64,000 nt of DNA. Source: Ignavibacteria bacterium (GTDB lineage: Bacteria > Bacteroidota > Ignavibacteria > Tepidaquicellales > Tepidaquicellaceae). Below, piece after piece: positions 62,753 through 64,000 of this stretch; the stretch's first letter is position 1; the number at the start of each line of letters is the position of its first letter. The notes below the pieces were generated by a model. That model worked only from the letters and a program-made list of their open reading frames with translations, did not search any database and was not told the origin of the DNA. A program made the position numbers and the translations under genes. The stretch spans positions 186,001 to 250,000 of the forward strand of contig JADJMZ010000004.1 of the NCBI GenBank assembly GCA_016709315.1, read 5' to 3'.

Positions 62753-63301
62753 CTAAATTATTTTTAATCTTCTGTTTATAAACTTCCAGAAATAAATTAT
62801 GATCAATGCGAAAATTACTCCTGTAATTGCTCCTCCAAGCACATCAAAGGGATAATGGACTCCGCAGAAAACTCTAGAAATCCCGACAACAAATGCGCCG
62901 GTAAATAAAAAATATTTCATATCTCTGTAGAAATATGAAAACAAAGTTGCAGCAGCAAAATTATTTACAGCATGAATAGAAGGAAACGAAAATGAATCAG
63001 TGCATCCGACAAGAAGACGAACATCCGGCAATGTGTGACATGGTCTGATCCTGTTTACTAATGGCTTAAGAATGTTATCCGAAAACTGATCACTGATTAA
63101 TATTAGTATTAAGATAAGTACTGAAGCTATTTTGCCTTTCCTTCCTCCATAGAAAAAAAGATACAGCCAGATAAGGACGTAAAAGATAAACCAGTTATCC
63201 CTTTCTGTAATAAAAGGCATAAGTTTATCTGTGACTGGATTTGAAAGGTCGGAATTAATGAATTTAAAAAGTGCTGCATCAATCCTTTGGAGTGCTTCCA
63301 A
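62753..63301 (-). CDS. PAP2-superfamily membrane phosphatase
   Basis: 182 aa, about five transmembrane helices. The three phosphatase motifs are KPLVNRIRPC near 82, SFPSIHAVNNF near 106, and SRVFCGVHYPFDVLGG near 143. Substrate may be undecaprenyl diphosphate or another lipid phosphate. It lies between lnt and ispF on the minus strand, so a lipid-carrier recycling role is plausible (inference). Confidence 0.88.
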   Translation of the reverse strand: MEALQRIDAALFKFINSDLSNPVTDKLMPFITERDNWFIFYVLIWLYLFFYGGRKGKIASVLILILILISDQFSDNILKPLVNRIRPCHTLPDVRLLVGCTDSFSFPSIHAVNNFAAATLFSYFYRDMKYFLFTGAFVVGISRVFCGVHYPFDVLGGAITGVIFALIIIYFWKFINRRLKII

Positions 63302-63321
63302 TTCTGCTTTTTGAAAAAAAA

Positions 63322-63801
63322 TTATTTATAAATCAAGGATGTGCAGTATGCTACACATCCTTCCTTTCTTCCTACAAAGCCAATGCCTTCGGAAGTTGTT
63401 GCCTTTATTGAGATACAATCCGTTTCCAGTATTTCTGAAATGTTTTTCTTCATATCATCTGAATATTTATAAATCTTCGGCTCTTCAAGTATTACAACAC
63501 AATCAATATTTCCTATCTTCCATCCTTCATGTTTAATAAGTTCATAGGACTTTTTAAGCAAAACCAGACTTGAAATATCCTTAAAATCGGGGTCAGTATT
63601 CGGAAACTGATTGCCAATATCACTGAAACCGGCTGCACCGAGAATCGAATCACATACAGCGTGAAGCAATACGTCTGCATCAGAATGTCCCTCAAGTCCA
63701 AAAGAATAAGGTATTTCCACACCTCCAAGAATTAATTTTCTGTCAGAAGAGAATTTATGAACATCATATCCGAATCCTGTTTTGAAATTTGGCTTTTCCA
63801 C
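63322..63801 (-). CDS. ispF: 2-C-methyl-D-erythritol 2,4-cyclodiphosphate synthase
   Basis: 159 aa. MEP isoprenoid pathway. GFGYDVHKFSSDRKLILGG (residues 9-27) with zinc ligands Asp and His, LEGHSDADVLLHAVCDSILG near 36, FSDIGNQFPNTDPDFKDISS (split) near 59, and the C-terminal KATTSEGIGFVGRKEGCVAY. Feeds isoprenoid precursors to UppS (19.4 kb). Confidence 0.96.
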   Translation of the reverse strand: MEKPNFKTGFGYDVHKFSSDRKLILGGVEIPYSFGLEGHSDADVLLHAVCDSILGAAGFSDIGNQFPNTDPDFKDISSLVLLKKSYELIKHEGWKIGNIDCVVILEEPKIYKYSDDMKKNISEILETDCISIKATTSEGIGFVGRKEGCVAYCTSLIYK

Positions 63802-63931
63802 TTTGTTAACTTATTACTTTTTGTTAATTAATACAATCCGACAATTTATATAGAAAAGAATTTTTTTAAATAAAATTTCTCATTACTGAATTGTAATTAA
63901 ATTCAAAAATTCCGAATTTGAATCCTATTCA

Positions 63932-64000
63932 GCCCGGGTGGCGGAATTGGTAGACGCGCAGGACTTAAAATCCTGTTGCCTGTAAAGGCAGTATCGGTTC
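63932..64000 (+). tRNA. tRNA-Leu (anticodon UAA), partial
   Basis: GCCCGGG starts the acceptor stem. The D-arm TGGCGGAATTGGTAGACGC, anticodon stem AGGA/TCCT with loop containing TAA, a long class II variable arm (TTGCCTGTAAAGGCAGTAT) and the start of the T-loop (GGTTC) follow. The 3' part lies beyond the window. Confidence 0.93.

Overview
The window is a low-GC (about one third G+C by eye), gene-dense stretch of a Gram-negative chromosome. Lpx, Bam, Skp and Lnt envelope genes, secreted proteins with C-terminal Por/type IX secretion sorting domains (motif PNPFNP), S23/IVP four-helix-bundle genes and a bacillithiol deacetylase place it in the Bacteroidota/Chlorobiota (FCB) group. The sorting-domain wording resembles Ignavibacteria-type genomes; that placement is inference. 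TTG start codons are common.

Layout. 1-9.1 kb (minus): glycosyltransferase, FG-GAP-like lipoprotein, nadB, a PPOX-fold protein, an aminotransferase, and a partial branched-chain amino acid transporter (livM-livG-livF). The spacers here hold heptanucleotide arrays and two S23/IVP genes, one with a nonsense codon. 9.3 kb: tRNA-Val. 10-13.3 kb (plus): a large secreted protein and pgk. 13.4-23.7 kb (minus): envelope cluster uppS-bamA-ompH-ompH-lpxD-lpxC/fabZ with trpS, an M42 peptidase, ftsB-like and ddl upstream. 24.1-29.4 kb (plus): PHP phosphoesterase, ribH, folC, 3-hydroxyacyl-CoA dehydrogenase, fur, HAD phosphatase, acpS. 29.4-39.2 kb (minus): TolB-like protein, relA/spoT, upp, a lipoprotein and two large secreted proteins. 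39.7-45.8 kb (plus): lipoprotein, sucD, folB, folK, deoxynucleoside kinase, heptosyltransferase, Ppx/GppA. 46-52.7 kb: crotonase, YggS, DivIVA, two purine nucleoside phosphorylase homologues, a truncated aldehyde dehydrogenase homologue, TspO, L,D-transpeptidase. 52.7-56.4 kb (minus): two lipoproteins, methyltransferase, recR, ybaB, bshB1. 56.6-61.1 kb (plus): RodZ-like, ligA, fRMsr, double-HU protein. 61.1-63.8 kb (minus): lnt, PAP2, ispF. A tRNA-Leu runs off the right edge.

Three things stand out. (1) The three large secreted proteins are mosaics. A 1,235-bp C-terminal module appears base-for-base identical, in inverted orientation, at 10739-11973 and 35069-36303. An 827-bp N-terminal module is nearly identical, in direct orientation, at 36314-37140 and 38350-39176. 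The middle gene is therefore a chimera of the other two, with joins at the signal-peptide cleavage region and at a Pro-rich linker. (2) Both S23/IVP genes are bracketed by 7-bp-periodic arrays that abut start or stop codons of neighbouring genes. Similar arrays without an S23 gene lie at two other spacers. (3) Three important genes (lpxC/fabZ, fur, relA/spoT) each need a one-base change in a run of A to read through. This is either a homopolymer sequencing problem or real slippage.
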